Translations under genes and position numbers: made by a program
Shown here: positions 8,754 through 16,694 of the stretch, piece after piece
Numbering within the stretch: the stretch's first letter is position 1
Layout: every line of letters starts with the position of its first letter
Notes under the pieces: model-generated
The model's input: only the letters and a program-made list of their open reading frames with translations
Told to the model about the DNA's origin: nothing
The model's database searches: none
Source: an uncultured Acidimicrobiales bacterium
GTDB lineage: Bacteria > Actinomycetota > Acidimicrobiia > Acidimicrobiales > SZUA-35
NCBI GenBank assembly: GCA_937922785.1
Contig: CALAJQ010000033.1
Coordinates: 1-52,518, forward strand
Length of the DNA: 52,518 nt
Direction of reading: 5' to 3'

Positions 8754-9323
8754 ATGGAAAGTGAACTAGTTCCGGAACAGCAGCGAGACACCGATGTCGT
8801 TGCCAATCTTGCGGTGACGTTGGACGGGTTTGTTTGTCGACCCGATGGTGCTGTTGACTATCTAGACAAGTACCCGCTTGAGGGGTTTGACTTCGCTGCT
8901 TGGGCGGATCGCATCGGCGCACTAGTAATGGGCCGCACCACCTATGAACAAGTTCTTGAGTGGGGATGGACTTGGGGTGACCGTCCAACACTTGTGTTGA
9001 CTTCGGCCACCCACCTTGCGGTACCGGACGACGCAAACATCACGTTCAAGTCCGGACCAACTGCGCAAGCGATCGCTGCGTTTGCAAAAGAAACGCCCAA
9101 GAGACTTTGGGTGTTTGGTGGCGGAAGAGTTGTCACTGAGGCGCTCGCGGGCGGCGTGGTCGACACCCTCGACATCACGACGGTCCCCGAAGCCATCGGT
9201 GAAGGGTTGCCGCTTTGGACCGGTCCGTTCGCTGGCCCAATGCGCCCGATACTGACCATGCCGTTTGATAACGGAGCGGTCCGCCTCGTCTGGGACACCA
9301 ACCCCACAGGCCTGCGAGCCTGA
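8754..9323 (+). CDS. RibD C-terminal / dihydrofolate-reductase-like protein
   Basis: A 189-residue protein of the RibD_C/DHFR-like fold. It shows NLAVTLDGFVCRPDG at the N-terminus, MGRTTYE (an NADPH-binding type motif) in the middle and VFGGGRVV near residue 123. Such proteins are NADPH-dependent reductases of unknown small substrates; a role in riboflavin synthesis proper is unlikely because the deaminase domain is missing. An AAGGAG Shine-Dalgarno precedes the ATG. It is the second gene of the presumed operon with the Rieske oxygenase. It could support that enzyme or act independently. Confidence 0.85.
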   Translation: MESELVPEQQRDTDVVANLAVTLDGFVCRPDGAVDYLDKYPLEGFDFAAWADRIGALVMGRTTYEQVLEWGWTWGDRPTLVLTSATHLAVPDDANITFKSGPTAQAIAAFAKETPKRLWVFGGGRVVTEALAGGVVDTLDITTVPEAIGEGLPLWTGPFAGPMRPILTMPFDNGAVRLVWDTNPTGLRA

Positions 9324-9358
9324 AATTCGGTTCTGCCTGTGCCCACGCCCGCATTCGG

Positions 9359-9376
9359 TTCTGGGCGCCGCCAGAA
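9359..9376. terminator. Hairpin between convergent genes
   Basis: TTCTGG (9359-9364) and CCAGAA (9371-9376) form a perfect 6-bp stem with a GCGCCG loop. It lies between the convergent RibD-like and alpha/beta hydrolase genes and may end transcription in both directions. There is no clear T-tract. Confidence 0.45.
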
Positions 9377-9400
9377 GCGTCTAATCGGTAGGGGTTGGGC

Positions 9401-10243
9401 TTAGAGCTTGCCCAGGAAGTCTGAACACAACGCTGCGAATCGTTCAGGATGCTCTTCGTGAACTAGCAGACGGGCGTTGTTGATCACCTCGAATCGCGTT
9501 GGTCCTGCAAACTGGGTGGTCATGGCCCGAGCGTGCTCCACCGGAAAGAAGCCATCCTGTTCGCCCCAGATCAACAGTGTTGGGCAGGTCAGATTCCGGT
9601 GCGTGGCTTCAAGCTCATCAACCAGCTCCGGGCTATAGCTCTTCAACATCTCGATCTGTCGCGTCATGATGGCAGCATCGGCCAGATGGGGATCTAACAC
9701 GCTGGTGCGGAAGCTCCCCTCGATCAGATCACGGTCATAGAACAGGCCGCCGAGAAGCTGACCAGACCTCGAGAGCGTTGCGTTCGCTAGTAGCTTTCGC
9801 ATGATGGGCAGTGAGCCCGGCAGCGATGTCATCACCTGTAGGCGTTCGATGAGTTTGGGATGGTGCTTGGGGATCTCGCTGCCAGTTATGACCAATGCAT
9901 TCACTTGGTCGATCACCCTTTCGGCTACGAAACGAGCGATCATGCCTCCGCTGTCGTTGCCGACAAGAGTGAACGACTCAAGACCCAGCTCGTGTACGGC
10001 AGCCACAACGGCGTCAACGGCCCCTCGGATTGTTGTGGAGGTTTCGGGCGGCGTGATTGATTCTCCGCTTCCTGGCAGGTCGATTAGGTGGCAGCGGTAG
10101 CCATCCAGATTGGCAGCCACGTCTCGCCAGGTCTCTTTGTTGAGGGGCCAGCCGTGTATGAAGACGACGTCGGGCCCTTCGCCGACGCTGCGATATCCAA
10201 GCTTGCATGTGTCGATATTGATGCGATCTTCGGTGATCATCAT
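9401..10243 (-). CDS. Alpha/beta hydrolase, epoxide hydrolase/dehalogenase-like, with altered catalytic His position
   Basis: A 280-residue cytosolic hydrolase. HGWPLNKETW near residue 30 is the HGxP oxyanion motif, and GNDSGG near residue 95 fits the GxDxG nucleophile elbow of haloalkane/fluoroacetate dehalogenases and epoxide hydrolases, suggesting Asp as nucleophile. WGEQDGFFP supplies a candidate acid residue. The C-terminal motif normally reading AGH-x-x-HEE-x-P is here ARLLVHEEHPERF, so the usual catalytic His column holds Leu, with His residues 3 and 6 positions later. This may mean an altered or lost activity. The ATG follows GGAAGGAACAGACA, a good ribosome site. It is divergent from an MmyB-like regulator that may control it. 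Confidence 0.82.
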   Translation of the reverse strand: MMITEDRINIDTCKLGYRSVGEGPDVVFIHGWPLNKETWRDVAANLDGYRCHLIDLPGSGESITPPETSTTIRGAVDAVVAAVHELGLESFTLVGNDSGGMIARFVAERVIDQVNALVITGSEIPKHHPKLIERLQVMTSLPGSLPIMRKLLANATLSRSGQLLGGLFYDRDLIEGSFRTSVLDPHLADAAIMTRQIEMLKSYSPELVDELEATHRNLTCPTLLIWGEQDGFFPVEHARAMTTQFAGPTRFEVINNARLLVHEEHPERFAALCSDFLGKL

Positions 10244-10312
10244 TGTCTGTTCCTTCCAGGTTGCTTAGTTGTTGTGTGTATTCATCAAACGCTCGTAGAT
10301 GCCGCGGTGCAC

Positions 10313-10328
10313 TTACCTGTTGAGGTAA
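10313..10328. promoter_or_regulatory. Palindromic candidate operator between hydrolase and regulator
   Basis: TTACCT-GTTG-AGGTAA is a perfect 6-bp inverted repeat in the 120-bp divergent intergenic region. It lies about 36 bp before the inferred transcription start of the regulator at 10364, where a bound regulator could block both promoters. Confidence 0.5.
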
Positions 10329-10363
10329 TCGCCGGCTCACAACATCAGTCCTACGATGAATTT

Positions 10364-11161
10364 GTGGTTGAGAATAAGAAGCGAGAAGACTCGGTATTTC
10401 CTGCCTTGCTCAAGTATTGGCGCCAGCAACGGGGCATGAGCCAGCTTGATCTTGGGTTGACCGCAGACGTCTCGGCCCGCCACATCAGTTTCTTAGAAAG
10501 TGGCCGATCCAAGCCAAGCGTTGAAATGGTTGCGCTGTTGGCCGAAACCCTGGCAGTGCCACTGCGTGATCGAAACGATCTACTACGGGGCGCCGGATTT
10601 AAGGCGAGTTTCCCTGAACCAAGCGTCAGCGAACTTCTCGACGGGCCCCTCGGCGTGGCCCTAAACACGATGCTTGAACACCACGAGCCTTACCCGATGA
10701 TGGTCTTTGACCGTCACTACAACGTGGTCCGGGTTAACAACGGGGGAGCGGCGATGTTCCTACTTCTAGCTGGGGTCGAAGATGCAGTTGGAGTGAACCT
10801 TATGAAGGTGTTCTTTCAGCAGGCGCCACGTGAAGTGATATTGAATTGGGAAGAGGCAGCCGGGGAGATTCTTCGACGTATCCAACGTGAGGTCATGCAC
10901 CGACCCAACGATGAGGAACTCGCCTCTCTGTTGGCGGAGCTGCTAGAAAATGACGGCGTCCCCGAAGGTTGGAGAACACCTGACCTGTTGGCATCGAGCA
11001 ATCCAATGGTTGCGGTGAAAGCCAAGATTGATGCCGAGACTGAGCTGAACTTCTTGGCCACCATCACGTCGCTAAACGCTCCGAGCAACGTGACACTTGA
11101 TGAACTGCGAATCGAGAGTTACCTGCCAATGGACGAAGCCACGCGAGACTTCTTCGAATGA
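10364..11161 (+). CDS. XRE-family regulator with MmyB-like ligand-binding domain
   Basis: About 265 residues. An N-terminal XRE-type helix-turn-helix spans roughly residues 8-65 (FPALLKYWRQQRGMSQLDL, then VSARHISFLESGRSKPS). It is followed by an MmyB/MLTR-like domain with HHEPYPMMVFDRHYNVVRVN and FLATITSLNAPSNVTLDELRIESYLP. Proteins of this build bind small ligands, often lipidic, and regulate a neighbouring oxidoreductase or hydrolase. The open frame extends far upstream across the intergenic region, but GTG at 10364 is the sensible start: TACGAT at 10352-10357 stands 6 nt before it, giving a leaderless transcript. It is divergent from the alpha/beta hydrolase, and a palindrome lies between them. 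The PNPOx-like gene follows 31 nt downstream with its own ribosome site. Confidence 0.85.
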   Translation: MVENKKREDSVFPALLKYWRQQRGMSQLDLGLTADVSARHISFLESGRSKPSVEMVALLAETLAVPLRDRNDLLRGAGFKASFPEPSVSELLDGPLGVALNTMLEHHEPYPMMVFDRHYNVVRVNNGGAAMFLLLAGVEDAVGVNLMKVFFQQAPREVILNWEEAAGEILRRIQREVMHRPNDEELASLLAELLENDGVPEGWRTPDLLASSNPMVAVKAKIDAETELNFLATITSLNAPSNVTLDELRIESYLPMDEATRDFFE

Positions 11162-11192
11162 CTAGTGCAGCAAATATCCCAACAGGAGTGCG

Positions 11193-11849
11193 ATGACAGA
11201 TTTCTACAGCGAGGCTCAGAAGAACATTCAAGAGCAATTCGAGTCTCGTCCGCTGGCTTCGGCTCTGGAGCAAGCGATCGTTGCCACCGAACTAGGCGAT
11301 CGGCACATCAGCTTCATATCGACGCGAGACTTCTTTTTCTTGTCGACTGTGAACGCTGCGGGCGACCCGACCGTTAGTTACAAAGGCGGCGGCGTCGGCA
11401 CGGTAAAGATCATCGACAATTACACGTTGGCCTTCCCCGCATATGACGGCAACGGAATGTTCCTGTCGATGGGGAACATAACCGACACGGCGAAGATCGG
11501 TATGTTGTTCATCGACTTCGAAACGCCTAATCGCGTCCGAGTTCAGGCAACGGCGAGCTTTAGTGCCGATGATGCTCTGATCGGCGAGTATCCCGGAGCC
11601 ATCGGCATTGTCCGGGCCGCCGTTGATCGGGTCTTCGTGAACTGTGCCCGCTACATCCACAAGCACGAACGCGTCGAGGCCTCAAGTTATGTGCCTGACG
11701 AAAACGGCGAGCAACCTTTCCCGGCGTGGAAGCGAATCGATGGTCTGCAAGATCAGCTACCTCCAAAGGACCAAAATCAGGCAGCAGCCGCTGGCGGAGT
11801 GATCACACAAGAGGAATACGGCCAAAAGTTATTGGCCGGGGAGTCATAA
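11193..11849 (+). CDS. Pyridoxamine 5'-phosphate oxidase family flavoprotein
   Basis: A 218-residue protein of the split-barrel PNPOx-like fold, which binds FMN or F420. The segments FFFLSTVNAAGDPTVSYKGG, FPAYDGNGMFLSMGNI and IGMLFIDFETPNRVRVQ are typical of this group. Members with this layout are general-stress-type flavin oxidoreductases, not the vitamin B6 enzyme, so no symbol is given. A CAGGAG Shine-Dalgarno lies about 6 nt before the ATG. It follows the MmyB-like regulator closely and may share its transcript, perhaps as part of its regulon. The extreme C-terminus (QNQAAAAGGVITQEEYGQ) looks flexible. Confidence 0.83.
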   Translation: MTDFYSEAQKNIQEQFESRPLASALEQAIVATELGDRHISFISTRDFFFLSTVNAAGDPTVSYKGGGVGTVKIIDNYTLAFPAYDGNGMFLSMGNITDTAKIGMLFIDFETPNRVRVQATASFSADDALIGEYPGAIGIVRAAVDRVFVNCARYIHKHERVEASSYVPDENGEQPFPAWKRIDGLQDQLPPKDQNQAAAAGGVITQEEYGQKLLAGES

Positions 11850-11906
11850 GTAACGCTGGTTCTGTCTGACCCGTGCCTGTCTGGGTGCTGTTGCCATACT
11901 GGCTCT

Positions 11907-12647
11907 GTGAACTCCGACGTGGCTGAACGCTATCCCGAAGTCTGCCCACACATAATCAATCGCACACCACTTCGGATGAAGTGGGAGCAGCTGACGATGC
12001 TGCATTGGCGCTACCCGGCCGAAGAGGTTCAGGCACTGTTACCTGACTCGCTCACTGTGGAGACCTTTGATGGCTCGGCCTGGGTCGGGTTGATCCCATT
12101 CCAAATGCGGGTTGACGTTCCGTTCATGCCGGCATTTCCGAGGATCTTGCACTTCCCGGAGACCAACGTTCGAACCTATGTGACCGGCAAGTCAGGCAAG
12201 CCGGGCGTCTACTTCTTCTCGTTGGAGGCGTCGGCGCTAGTTTCAGTGTTAACCGCTCGCATCGGATACCAAGTTCCTTACTATTGGGCAGACATGTCCA
12301 TCACCAGTGGGGGCAAACGGATTCGATACGAATCCAGTCGGTATTGGCCAAAACCCAAAGGTGCCAGCTCAGTGGTTGAGGTGGAGATCGGCGAAGCATA
12401 TGGACCTGACGAAGCCAACGATCTAGACCGGTTCCTGACTGCCCGGTGGGCGCTTTATGGCGACCTTGGGCCGTGGACTACCTACGCCAAAATGTTTCAT
12501 GAGCCGTGGCCGCTTCATCACGCGACCGTTACCCATTGGGATGACCAACTGGTAGCGGCGGCTGGTTTTGCCCAGCCAACTGGCGACCCGCTGGTTCACT
12601 ACTCACCCAAGGTCAACGTTCGCTGCGGCTGGCCCGGTCGGGGTTGA
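11907..12647 (+). CDS. DUF2071 (YqjF-like) protein
   Basis: A 246-residue protein matching the DUF2071/COG3361 family, recognised from MLHWRYPAEEVQALLP, the NVRTYVTG segment followed by GVYFFSLEASALVSV, and the final VHYSPKVNVRCGWP. The family is related to acetoacetate-decarboxylase-like folds and has no firm biochemical role. Start is GTG at 11907; CATACT at 11895-11900 lies 6 nt upstream and no ribosome site is visible, consistent with leaderless transcription. Neighbours are a PNPOx-like gene upstream and a beta-lactamase-like gene downstream, each with its own apparent promoter. Confidence 0.85.
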   Translation: MNSDVAERYPEVCPHIINRTPLRMKWEQLTMLHWRYPAEEVQALLPDSLTVETFDGSAWVGLIPFQMRVDVPFMPAFPRILHFPETNVRTYVTGKSGKPGVYFFSLEASALVSVLTARIGYQVPYYWADMSITSGGKRIRYESSRYWPKPKGASSVVEVEIGEAYGPDEANDLDRFLTARWALYGDLGPWTTYAKMFHEPWPLHHATVTHWDDQLVAAAGFAQPTGDPLVHYSPKVNVRCGWPGRG

Positions 12648-12701
12648 AGCGTCCAAATAAATGCAGGTCCGCCAGTCCGGGCGATCTGACAGACTGGGGC
12701 G

Positions 12702-13700
12702 GTGGACGCTCTTTCCGAAGTCGCAGATGAGGTCAGTCGCCTGGCGGAAGAGGTCAACTTCTCGGGCGTGGTCCGGCTTGAGCACCACGGCGAGACAGTG
12801 GCTGAGTTTGCTCGTGGTTACTCCCGCCGGGCGGACCAGATCGACAATCGACTTGATACTCGCTTCGCCACTGCCAGCGCCACCAAGGGCCTTACTGCGC
12901 TCACTATTGCATCGCTGGTTGAATCCGGCGAGCTGTCGCTTGATGCCCTGGTTGGCGAGCTAGCTGGCGGCGACGTGCTTCCACTAGTTGACCGTCGGGT
13001 CACGGTGGCTCATTTACTCAGTCACACTTCAGGAGTTGGCGACTATTTGGATGAAGAGACGCTTGGTGACGACGACGATCACATCCTCGAGGTGTCGGCC
13101 CACTTGCTTGAGCGGCCCAGCGACTACCTTCAGTTCGTTTCACGTCCTCCACAGGTGTTTGAACCGGGCGACCGCTTCGCCTACAACAATGGGGCCTTCG
13201 TGATGCTCTCGATCATCATCGAGCGCCTGACCGGTTCGTTTCACGAAACAGTTGCTGAGCGGGTTCTTGGGCCCGCCGGAATTACCGAAGGTGGCTTCTT
13301 CCGGTCGGACGATCTGCCCGCCAATACGGCTCTGGGTTATCTGAAGAATGGCAAGACAAACGTGTTCCACTTGCCCGTAATCGGCGCGGGAGACGGTGGC
13401 ATCTATCTGACCTTGAATGACGTGTCGGCTTTGTGGCGTAACTTCTTCTCGGGCGAAATCGTGTCGAACTCAATGGTTGAAAGAATGACCACGGCGGTTC
13501 ACATGGGCGAAAACGGTGTGGGGTACGGGCTGGGGTTTTGGCTGCACCACAATGGCGACTCGGTAGCGCTAGAAGGCGCAGATGCCGGTGTCTCTTTCCG
13601 AAGTCTCACCCGTAGATCAACAGGGACTGGCTACACAGTGATTTCCAACACAACGACTGACGCCTGGCCCCTGATCAAGTACCTGGACGCCGAGATCTAG
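12702..13700 (+). CDS. Class C beta-lactamase-like serine hydrolase
   Basis: A 332-residue protein of the beta-lactamase/transpeptidase-like fold. The SxxK motif is SATK near residue 60 and the second motif is YNN near residue 163. AHLLSHTSGVGDYLD is the usual conserved stretch between them. The third motif, usually HxG or KTG, is at GADAGVSF, where Asp stands in the His position. There is no signal peptide, so it is more likely a cytosolic esterase or peptidase than a resistance enzyme. Start is GTG at 12702 with CAGACT 6 nt upstream. The stop codon overlaps the stop of the convergent minus-strand gene by sharing CTAG inside a hairpin. Confidence 0.85.
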   Translation: MDALSEVADEVSRLAEEVNFSGVVRLEHHGETVAEFARGYSRRADQIDNRLDTRFATASATKGLTALTIASLVESGELSLDALVGELAGGDVLPLVDRRVTVAHLLSHTSGVGDYLDEETLGDDDDHILEVSAHLLERPSDYLQFVSRPPQVFEPGDRFAYNNGAFVMLSIIIERLTGSFHETVAERVLGPAGITEGGFFRSDDLPANTALGYLKNGKTNVFHLPVIGAGDGGIYLTLNDVSALWRNFFSGEIVSNSMVERMTTAVHMGENGVGYGLGFWLHHNGDSVALEGADAGVSFRSLTRRSTGTGYTVISNTTTDAWPLIKYLDAEI

Positions 13701-13709
13701 ATGATCTCG
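13691..13709. terminator. Hairpin spanning two overlapping convergent stop codons
   Basis: CGAGATC (13691-13697) pairs with GATCTCG (13703-13709) around the loop TAGAT. The plus-strand TAG (13698-13700) is in the loop, and the minus-strand stop (13697-13699) touches the left arm. It could act as a bidirectional terminator. Confidence 0.45.
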
Positions 13710-14719
13710 CCGGTGTAGCTGTTCTGGATGAAGAACTCATAGGGCTTGCGGCGAACTTTTGTTTGCCACGCTCGTTGAACTCTTTGCATCTGCTTGAGGC
13801 GAGGCCAGGTTTTTAGGTCTTCGTCATAGATCGCCCGGGCCTCAGTTGCGGTAATTGGGTTATCCGGAACCACCTTAGAATTGAAGGCTTCGAGCACAGC
13901 GTCCATCCAGTTTTCAAGCTCGATCCGGTAGAGACTTGCTGCGACGTCGACCGCAACGGCCCTTGGTTCCTTCCACCTTGCAGCAATTGTCTGCATCTCT
14001 TTGTGAACGACGGATCTGATGGGCCACGGGAACATTGCCATGAAGGGAGCAATTTCCAAGTCGAGGTTGCCCTCTTCATCCCAAAGGAAAGGCGATCCAA
14101 TGTCGAGCAGCTGAAGCTTCGTGCCGTCCCAGGTCCAATTCGAGAACTGGCAATCGACACTTAGTCTCGGCGTGATCTTGTTGAGCACGCCGCAAAGCTC
14201 TTGCAACAGTGGGTGATCAGGCGAAGGTTCGGTAGCCCGCATGACGTTGTCGGCCAGAAGCTCAGCGGGTTGGAAAGGCTGAACGATGTAGCCGAGAAGG
14301 ACGTCGTTCGAATCAACAGCGAGAGTGGTTGTGTCCACGCACTTGATGTCTATGGCGGCCAGGCCAGCGATGTAGGTATCGATTAGTGCTGCGTAGTTGT
14401 TGATCTGGGTTTGGGTGGCTGGAGGTGTTCTCTTGCAAACGAATTGCGGAGAGTCAACAGGCCACCCCAGAGCGATCGAGACCTCGCCAAATCCGATCAC
14501 CTTTAGTGCCGACATGTCCCGAGTTTCGAGCGCATAACTGACCTGGCTTTCCAAAAGCTGGAGTTGAGCGGCGGTTGGAAAGGCAGTCACGCCCACCATG
14601 TTGGCAGAATCGGGGTGTAGTGGCGGTGAACGGCTTAGCCGCGCAAGCCGAGCTCGATTGCTAGCTAGTGGGGTACTTGGGATTGAGGGGGTGCGTCGTA
14701 TAAGTGTTGCGGTTGACAT
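13697..14719 (-). CDS. Unrecognised 340-residue protein, possibly kinase-like
   Basis: I do not recognise this family with confidence. From about residue 70 it reads LKVIGFGEVSIALGW then FVCKRTPP, which looks like a glycine-containing loop followed by a lysine strand. Later come GYIVQPFQP (hinge-like) and LQLLDIGSPFLWDEEG, where LDIGSP could replace a DFG segment. This order suggests a distant protein-kinase/phosphotransferase fold, but the HRD-like loop is not clear (CQFSNWTWDG is at that place). The first 45 residues are Arg/Ser/Pro-rich and probably disordered. The ATG at 14719 has AGGAACCACA upstream; an internal ATG at 14599 is an alternative. It is the last gene of the PIG-L/AzlCD transcript, after a 71-nt A/C-rich spacer. 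Confidence 0.6.
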   Translation of the reverse strand: MSTATLIRRTPSIPSTPLASNRARLARLSRSPPLHPDSANMVGVTAFPTAAQLQLLESQVSYALETRDMSALKVIGFGEVSIALGWPVDSPQFVCKRTPPATQTQINNYAALIDTYIAGLAAIDIKCVDTTTLAVDSNDVLLGYIVQPFQPAELLADNVMRATEPSPDHPLLQELCGVLNKITPRLSVDCQFSNWTWDGTKLQLLDIGSPFLWDEEGNLDLEIAPFMAMFPWPIRSVVHKEMQTIAARWKEPRAVAVDVAASLYRIELENWMDAVLEAFNSKVVPDNPITATEARAIYDEDLKTWPRLKQMQRVQRAWQTKVRRKPYEFFIQNSYTGEII

Positions 14720-14790
14720 TGTGGTTCCTGTTCTGTGTTTTCTGATTGGGTTGTTTGTTTGTGGGTTGTTTGCTTGTGTTGTCCGGCGCC

Positions 14791-15108
14791 TTAGGCGAGG
14801 CCAAGAAGTGATCCGATCCAGAAGATCGGGAGACCGACGAACAGCGCCATGCCGACGTTGTCGGTTCGGTACACGGCTACTGCTGCGCCGAAGATTGCTA
14901 GTGCTGTTAGTAGATTTGGCATGGCCAATTGGCCGCCGTCGAGGAAGATTGCCGAAGCAACAATCCCGGCCAATAGCGCTGGGGCTACCAGCCCTACTGC
15001 AACTTCGGCCTTAGGCGAAGCGGGCAACCGGTCGCCAAAGATGATGATGAAGCCTCGAAGGGCGAAGGTGGCTAAGCCGGCAAGTGCGAAAGTAAGAGTG
15101 ACGCTCAT
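14791..15108 (-). CDS. azlD: AzlD family branched-chain amino acid transport subunit
   Basis: 105 residues, almost entirely hydrophobic, with about four membrane helices (LTFALAGLATFALRGF, VGLVAPALLAGIVASAIF, LLTALAIFGAAVAVY, MALFVGLPIFWIGSLLGL). Length and pattern match AzlD, the small partner of AzlC in branched-chain amino acid export. The ATG overlaps the azlC stop by 4 nt (ATGA), so the two are translationally coupled. It lies in the inner membrane. Substrate specificity is inferred from the family. Confidence 0.9.
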   Translation of the reverse strand: MSVTLTFALAGLATFALRGFIIIFGDRLPASPKAEVAVGLVAPALLAGIVASAIFLDGGQLAMPNLLTALAIFGAAVAVYRTDNVGMALFVGLPIFWIGSLLGLA

Positions 15109-15851
15109 GACTTGTTGTCTCCGAAACTCATTCCTGCGGACTTCATTCCTGCGAAGACTCCAAGTCCTGCGGCTGCAGGTAGGGCTGCGGCGCCCAGCAG
15201 GCTTGAGCCAAAGATGACTACCACCGCTGCCATCGCCGCAGCGATCAGCGAATCATGTCCTTTGACTGACTTGGCCAACATCCCGCCGAAGGCCAGCGGG
15301 GCAGCCAGCCCAAGACCGAGACCTTCAGGCAGACCGGCACCGAGCTGGTAGCCGACGATCTGGCACAAGAGGAACACCGCAACCAGAGATCCCGTGATGG
15401 TCAGGTAGTAGCGCTGGCGCCAAGCGAGATCTACCCCGGCTGTGAAACGCTCTTGGCAAAGTAGAAAGGTTGCATCGACCACTGCAAAGACCATGAGCAG
15501 CTGCTTTGTGACTGACACATCGCTGAACCATCGAGCTACACCGGATCCATAAAGGACGAAACGCAGGTTGACCAAGATCACGACGGTGACAGTGGCGAAC
15601 ATCGCTCCGCCCGAGGCAATGACATCGGTAGCGGCGAGCTGAGCTGTGCCGGCCATAAGCACCGAAGCTGCGAAGATCGACTCGAAGGCTGTCATGCCGG
15701 CTGCGGCGCTTGCGCCACCGATGGCTAGCGAGAACGGGACTAGTCCTGCCGCGAAAGGCATAGCGTCCTTTGCCCCGGTGCGAACCGCCGAGACGACGAC
15801 TGGTGCCGGTCTAGTTTCAGTGAAATCGCTGAGGCGTCGAAGCGTGGTCAT
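15105..15851 (-). CDS. azlC: AzlC family amino acid permease
   Basis: A 248-residue membrane protein with AMPFAAGLVPFSLAIGGASA near residue 30, which matches the AzlC signature, and several further helices ending in GAAALPAAAGLGVFAG. With AzlD it should form an exporter for branched-chain or related amino acids. The start overlaps the stop of the PIG-L deacetylase gene by 4 nt, and its own stop overlaps azlD by 4 nt, so the three are one tightly coupled operon. The deacetylase may release the amino compound that is exported, which is speculative. Confidence 0.9.
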   Translation of the reverse strand: MTTLRRLSDFTETRPAPVVVSAVRTGAKDAMPFAAGLVPFSLAIGGASAAAGMTAFESIFAASVLMAGTAQLAATDVIASGGAMFATVTVVILVNLRFVLYGSGVARWFSDVSVTKQLLMVFAVVDATFLLCQERFTAGVDLAWRQRYYLTITGSLVAVFLLCQIVGYQLGAGLPEGLGLGLAAPLAFGGMLAKSVKGHDSLIAAAMAAVVVIFGSSLLGAAALPAAAGLGVFAGMKSAGMSFGDNKS

Positions 15852-16612
15852 CGGACGTACTCCAATACTCGGTCTGCATCACGCAGTTCTTGGGGAGTTG
15901 GTGACCGGAAGGTTTCTTGGCAGATCCACTCTCGGTAGGCGGCTTCACCGAAGAGTTCAGCAACCATTTGAGTCTGGCTGCGATGGGCGGCAAGGACGGC
16001 TCGTTTCTTGTCGAGGGCAGGACCCTCAAGATCGAGGACGTGTTCCGCCATCTCGTTGGGGACACCCGTTGGTTCTTCGGTCATCCAAAGACCGAAGTCG
16101 TCGTGCTGCTTACGCCATTGGTTCAACCAGCTCTCGGTCTTAGCGGCGTACCAAAGGTCGCCAAATCCTGCCGAGTTCCACGCTGCGGTGGCGATCGCAC
16201 TGTTTGCTACATGATCCGAGTGGCCGGTTATCCCGTCCGGCCCGAACGTGACCACCAGGTCGGGTCTGATCTGCTTCATCACACCCGCGATCCGGGCCAC
16301 CAGCATGTCTTGAGGTGGTGCGGCGACTTCGCCGTCCTCGATGCCGAGGAACCGGATATCGCGTACGCCGATTTCGGCCATCGCGTCTCGCAGCTCGCCT
16401 CGCCTTTGGGCCGACTTATCTGCGGCCGAGCGAGGGTCGCTTTCGGGAAACCCCTTCTCGCCATCGGTGATGGTCACGATGGTTACTGACCCGCCATCTT
16501 TGACCACCTGGGCCATGAGGCCTGCGGATAAGTACGCCTCGTCGTCTGGGTGGGACCAAACTCCGAGCAAGCGGTTGATCTTTTTGTTGTCCGTTTCGCT
16601 GTTCCGTTTCAT
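15848..16612 (-). CDS. PIG-L (LmbE-like) zinc N-deacetylase
   Basis: 254 residues with the family's zinc motif HPDDE at residues 21-25 and a second metal site in ITGHSDHVA near residue 129. KGFPESDPRS and LVVTFGPDGITGHSDH are typical of MshB/Mca/LmbE enzymes, which remove acyl groups from amino sugars or amides. Gene context does not favour mycothiol synthesis, so no symbol is assigned. It is the first gene of the operon with azlC and azlD (4-nt overlap). CAGTGT lies 7 nt before the ATG and could be the -10 of a leaderless promoter. Confidence 0.87.
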   Translation of the reverse strand: MKRNSETDNKKINRLLGVWSHPDDEAYLSAGLMAQVVKDGGSVTIVTITDGEKGFPESDPRSAADKSAQRRGELRDAMAEIGVRDIRFLGIEDGEVAAPPQDMLVARIAGVMKQIRPDLVVTFGPDGITGHSDHVANSAIATAAWNSAGFGDLWYAAKTESWLNQWRKQHDDFGLWMTEEPTGVPNEMAEHVLDLEGPALDKKRAVLAAHRSQTQMVAELFGEAAYREWICQETFRSPTPQELRDADRVLEYVR

Positions 16613-16694
16613 GTATTTGACACTGACAGAAGTCGAATCTGGAGACTTGAAGACCAGATGGTGATTTCATGGAGACGTCATCAACATGTTTTGG

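Noticed and set aside
9324-9365. Direct repeat ATTCGGTTCTG in the gap after the RibD-like gene
   Set aside because: Only 11 bp long, two copies 26 bp apart, and no sign of a mobile element.
12702-13700. Antibiotic-resistance beta-lactamase
   Set aside because: No signal peptide and the third active-site motif is not KTG; more likely an intracellular esterase/peptidase-like protein.
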